Below, piece after piece: positions 6,633 to 7,389 of a DNA stretch of 7,389 nt (positions are counted from its first letter, which is position 1; each line of letters opens with the position of its first letter). The DNA comes from an uncultured Eubacteriales bacterium (lineage in GTDB: Bacteria > Bacillota > Clostridia > Christensenellales > UBA1242): positions 1 to 7,389 of the forward strand of contig CAOQRA010000028.1 in assembly GCA_948512295.1 (NCBI GenBank). The letters run 5' to 3'. A program made the position numbers and the translations under genes. Below the pieces are notes generated by a model, which did no database searches, was not told the DNA's origin, and saw only the letters and a program-made list of their open reading frames with translations.

Positions 6633-7010
6633 ATGTTAAATCGCAACGAAAGAAAAGTTTTAAGATATCTGCAAAGGAAAAACGAATGTTACAACCTGCA
6701 AAGCTTTAAATTCATTGATAAAATGTATGACGAACTAGATCCTAGTTTAAATGTGACTCAAATTCTTTTAAGTTTAGAAAAGTTAGGATATATTCAATTG
6801 AATAAAAAAGCTGTCAATTTTGATTATGTTACCACCTTTAAAAGCGGAACGACTAACATGTCGATTGTAGGAATAACTGTCAAAGAAGAGGGGCTTATCT
6901 ATGATTTAAACCATAAAAAGATATTGCTCAAACACATGTGGTTATCCTTTTTGCTGCCTATAATTGCCTCAATCACAGCGACATTATGCACCTGGCTTAT
7001 CACAAGATAA
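6633..7010 (+). CDS. Tail-anchored winged-helix-like protein
   Basis: The protein has 125 residues and I do not recognise a named family. Residues 1-90 look like a small winged-helix domain: NERKVLRYLQ as first helix, VTQILLSLEKLGYI (41-54) as the likely recognition helix, and a basic/polar hairpin ending in SIVGITVKEEGLIYDL (77-92), the usual helix-wing ending. A single hydrophobic helix (about 103-122) lies at the very C-terminus, so the domain would be held on the cytoplasmic face. I chose the ATG at 6633 because AGAGG (6623-6627) lies 5 nt upstream. An in-frame ATG at 6576 would overlap the upstream gene and lacks such a site. The 11-nt gap from the preceding gene shows one operon, pairing two membrane-tethered proteins with DNA-binding-like domains. 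No clear terminator follows before the tRNA promoter. Confidence 0.82.
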   Translation: MLNRNERKVLRYLQRKNECYNLQSFKFIDKMYDELDPSLNVTQILLSLEKLGYIQLNKKAVNFDYVTTFKSGTTNMSIVGITVKEEGLIYDLNHKKILLKHMWLSFLLPIIASITATLCTWLITR

Positions 7011-7039
7011 GAAAAATTTTAATAAAATATAAAAAATAG

Positions 7040-7068
7040 TTGATTTTTTTATTAAAATTTGCTATATT
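7040..7068 (+). promoter_or_regulatory. Promoter of tRNA-Gly
   Basis: TTGATT (7040-7045), a 17-nt spacer and TATATT (7063-7068) give a good sigma-A promoter. Transcription would begin near 7075, about 10 nt before the mature tRNA. The 12 bases from -35 into the spacer resemble those of the ATPase promoter, both being T-rich then ATTAAA. Confidence 0.7.
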
Positions 7069-7085
7069 AATATAGCATGGTGCAT

Positions 7086-7160
7086 GCGGGAGTGGCTTAG
7101 TGGTATAGCGCAACCTTGCCAAGGTTGAGGTCGCGGGTTCGATCCCCGTCTCCCGCTCCA
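7086..7160 (+). tRNA. tRNA-Gly (anticodon GCC)
   Basis: The full cloverleaf folds. The acceptor stem is GCGGGAG (7086-7092) with CTCCCGC (7150-7156). The D-arm contains AGTGGTA. The anticodon stem CAACC/GGTTG frames TTGCCAA, giving anticodon GCC for glycine codons GGC and GGU. The T-arm has GCGGG-TTCGATC-CCCGT. The discriminator base is T7157 and CCA is encoded at 7158-7160. Confidence 0.97.
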
Positions 7161-7167
7161 TGAAAAG

Positions 7168-7196
7168 ACATCACCAAGAGGGTGCTGTTTTTTTGT
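7168..7196 (+). terminator. Intrinsic terminator after tRNA-Gly
   Basis: CACC (7172-7175) pairs with GGTG (7181-7184) and, after one T/C mismatch, ACA (7168-7170) pairs with TGT (7186-7188). A run of seven Ts follows (7188-7194). It begins 8 nt after the encoded CCA. Confidence 0.75.
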
Positions 7197-7204
7197 TCTT
7201 GAAA

Positions 7205-7216
7205 GCGACCTCAACC
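7205..7216 (-). repeat. 12-nt inverted copy of part of tRNA-Gly
   Basis: GCGACCTCAACC here is the exact reverse complement of GGTTGAGGTCGC at 7123-7134, spanning the 3' side of the anticodon stem, the variable loop and the start of the T-stem. It is GC-rich in an AT-rich background, so a chance match is unlikely but not excluded. Confidence 0.6.
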
Positions 7217-7230
7217 GTGAAATTAGGGTA

Positions 7231-7258
7231 TCCCAAAAAAGCCTTGGCATTTTTGGGA
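7231..7258. repeat. Long hairpin of unknown role
   Basis: TCCCAAAAAAGCC (7231-7243) faces GGCATTTTTGGGA (7246-7258) with one mismatch and only TT between. In RNA this would be a 13-position stem. There is no T-tract after it on the plus strand (As follow), so a plus-strand terminator is unlikely. On the minus strand the 5 As at 7259-7263 lie upstream of the hairpin. Confidence 0.65.
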
Positions 7259-7332
7259 AAAAGGAGCAAACGAGCGAAAAAGTGAAATTTTTGCATAATG
7301 TAAAAATGAACATAAGCGAGATTTGTGACACA

Positions 7333-7364
7333 GTCGCGGGTTCGATCCTCGTCTCCCGCTCCAT
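7333..7364 (+). pseudogene. Displaced 3' end of tRNA-Gly (possible attachment-site remnant)
   Basis: A 32-nt stretch matches 7130-7161 of the tRNA region at 31 positions. The one change, T7349 for C7146 in the T-stem, still allows a G-U pair. It covers the T-arm, the 3' acceptor strand and CCA. No D-arm or anticodon arm precedes it, so it is not a functional tRNA. Such a duplicate of a tRNA 3' end is the usual footprint of integrase-mediated insertion. A tandem tRNA copy that lost its 5' half is the alternative. Confidence 0.8.
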
Positions 7365-7373
7365 AGAAAAAAT

Positions 7374-7389
7374 CAAGGCGAAAGCCTTG
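7374..7389 (+). terminator. Hairpin at the window edge, probable terminator
   Basis: CAAGGC (7374-7379) and GCCTTG (7384-7389) form a perfect 6-bp stem capped by a GAAA tetraloop. An A-run (7366-7372) lies upstream, so a matching T-run is expected just outside the window. That part cannot be seen. Confidence 0.5.

Larger units (their letters stand above)
7197..7332. other. Gene-free stretch between the tRNA and its partial copy
   Basis: I see no supported gene here on either strand. It holds the 12-nt inverted tRNA match at 7205-7216, a strong hairpin at 7231-7258 and a weaker inverted repeat at 7288-7306 (nine bases each side of one A, one mismatch). Confidence 0.6.

Noticed and set aside
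7171..7190. AGGGTG at 7179-7184 as part of a glycine T-box
   Set aside because: The T-box core (TGGNACCGCG) is absent, no specifier stem is visible and no glycine-related gene follows. The sequence is the right arm of the tRNA terminator.
7199..7285. Short basic peptide of 28 codons on the plus strand starting at TTG (contains KALAFLGKRSKRAKK)
   Set aside because: There is no Shine-Dalgarno, the frame runs through the 7231-7258 hairpin, and the base composition is explained by that hairpin.
7062..7376. Open frame of 104 codons on the minus strand over the tRNA region
   Set aside because: It is antisense to tRNA-Gly and its partial copy and contains the familiar spurious string RRGSNPRP that arises from translating a tRNA backwards. 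It has no ribosome site.
1..7389. CRISPR array, toxin-antitoxin pair or transposase
   Set aside because: No regularly spaced repeats, no transposase motifs and no IS ends were seen. The Xre protein is much larger than an antitoxin and its neighbour has no toxin motif that I recognise.

Overview
The window looks like an ordinary chromosomal segment of an AT-rich, low-GC Gram-positive bacterium, probably an uncultured Firmicutes/Clostridia-type lineage. The reasons are the strong AT bias outside the tRNA, purine-rich Shine-Dalgarno sites such as AGGAGG, TTGACT-type sigma-A promoters, an Exp7/CaxP-like P-type ATPase, and a tRNA gene that encodes its own CCA. Tryptophan is encoded by TGG throughout and no frame is broken by TGA, so the standard bacterial code fits. 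I did not identify a species.

Layout from left to right. (1) Positions 1-1026, minus strand: the N-terminal 342 residues of a tRNA CCA-adding enzyme, cut by the window edge. (2) Positions 1027-1139: two back-to-back promoters whose -35 boxes mirror each other. (3) Positions 1140-4126, plus strand: a two-gene operon with an ATGA overlap, holding a complete P-type cation ATPase of the Exp7/CaxP/CtpE group and a 192-residue protein made of about 21 tandem pentads. (4) Positions 4123-4905, minus strand: a PlsC-type acyltransferase that converges on the operon. The stop codons overlap and a probable bidirectional terminator lies inside the last codons. (5) Positions 4906-5028: a divergent intergenic region with a tandem 10-nt repeat and a promoter whose -10 box lies only 6 nt from the next start codon. 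(6) Positions 5029-7010, plus strand: a second two-gene operon, with an Xre-type DNA-binding domain fused to about twelve membrane helices, followed by a small winged-helix-like protein with a C-terminal membrane anchor. (7) Positions 7011-7389: a promoter, tRNA-Gly(GCC), a terminator, a gene-free stretch with several hairpins, a second copy of only the 3' end of the tRNA, and a hairpin at the window edge.

Functionally, the cca gene fits general tRNA maturation, the ATPase ion homeostasis and the acyltransferase membrane lipid synthesis. Neither the pentad protein nor the Xre/tail-anchored pair matches a family I can name with confidence. They are the best candidates for something undescribed: a solenoid protein translationally coupled to an ion pump, and a pair of membrane-tethered proteins that both look DNA-binding. 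The tRNA-Gly end with its displaced 3' duplicate resembles a used or collapsed integration site.
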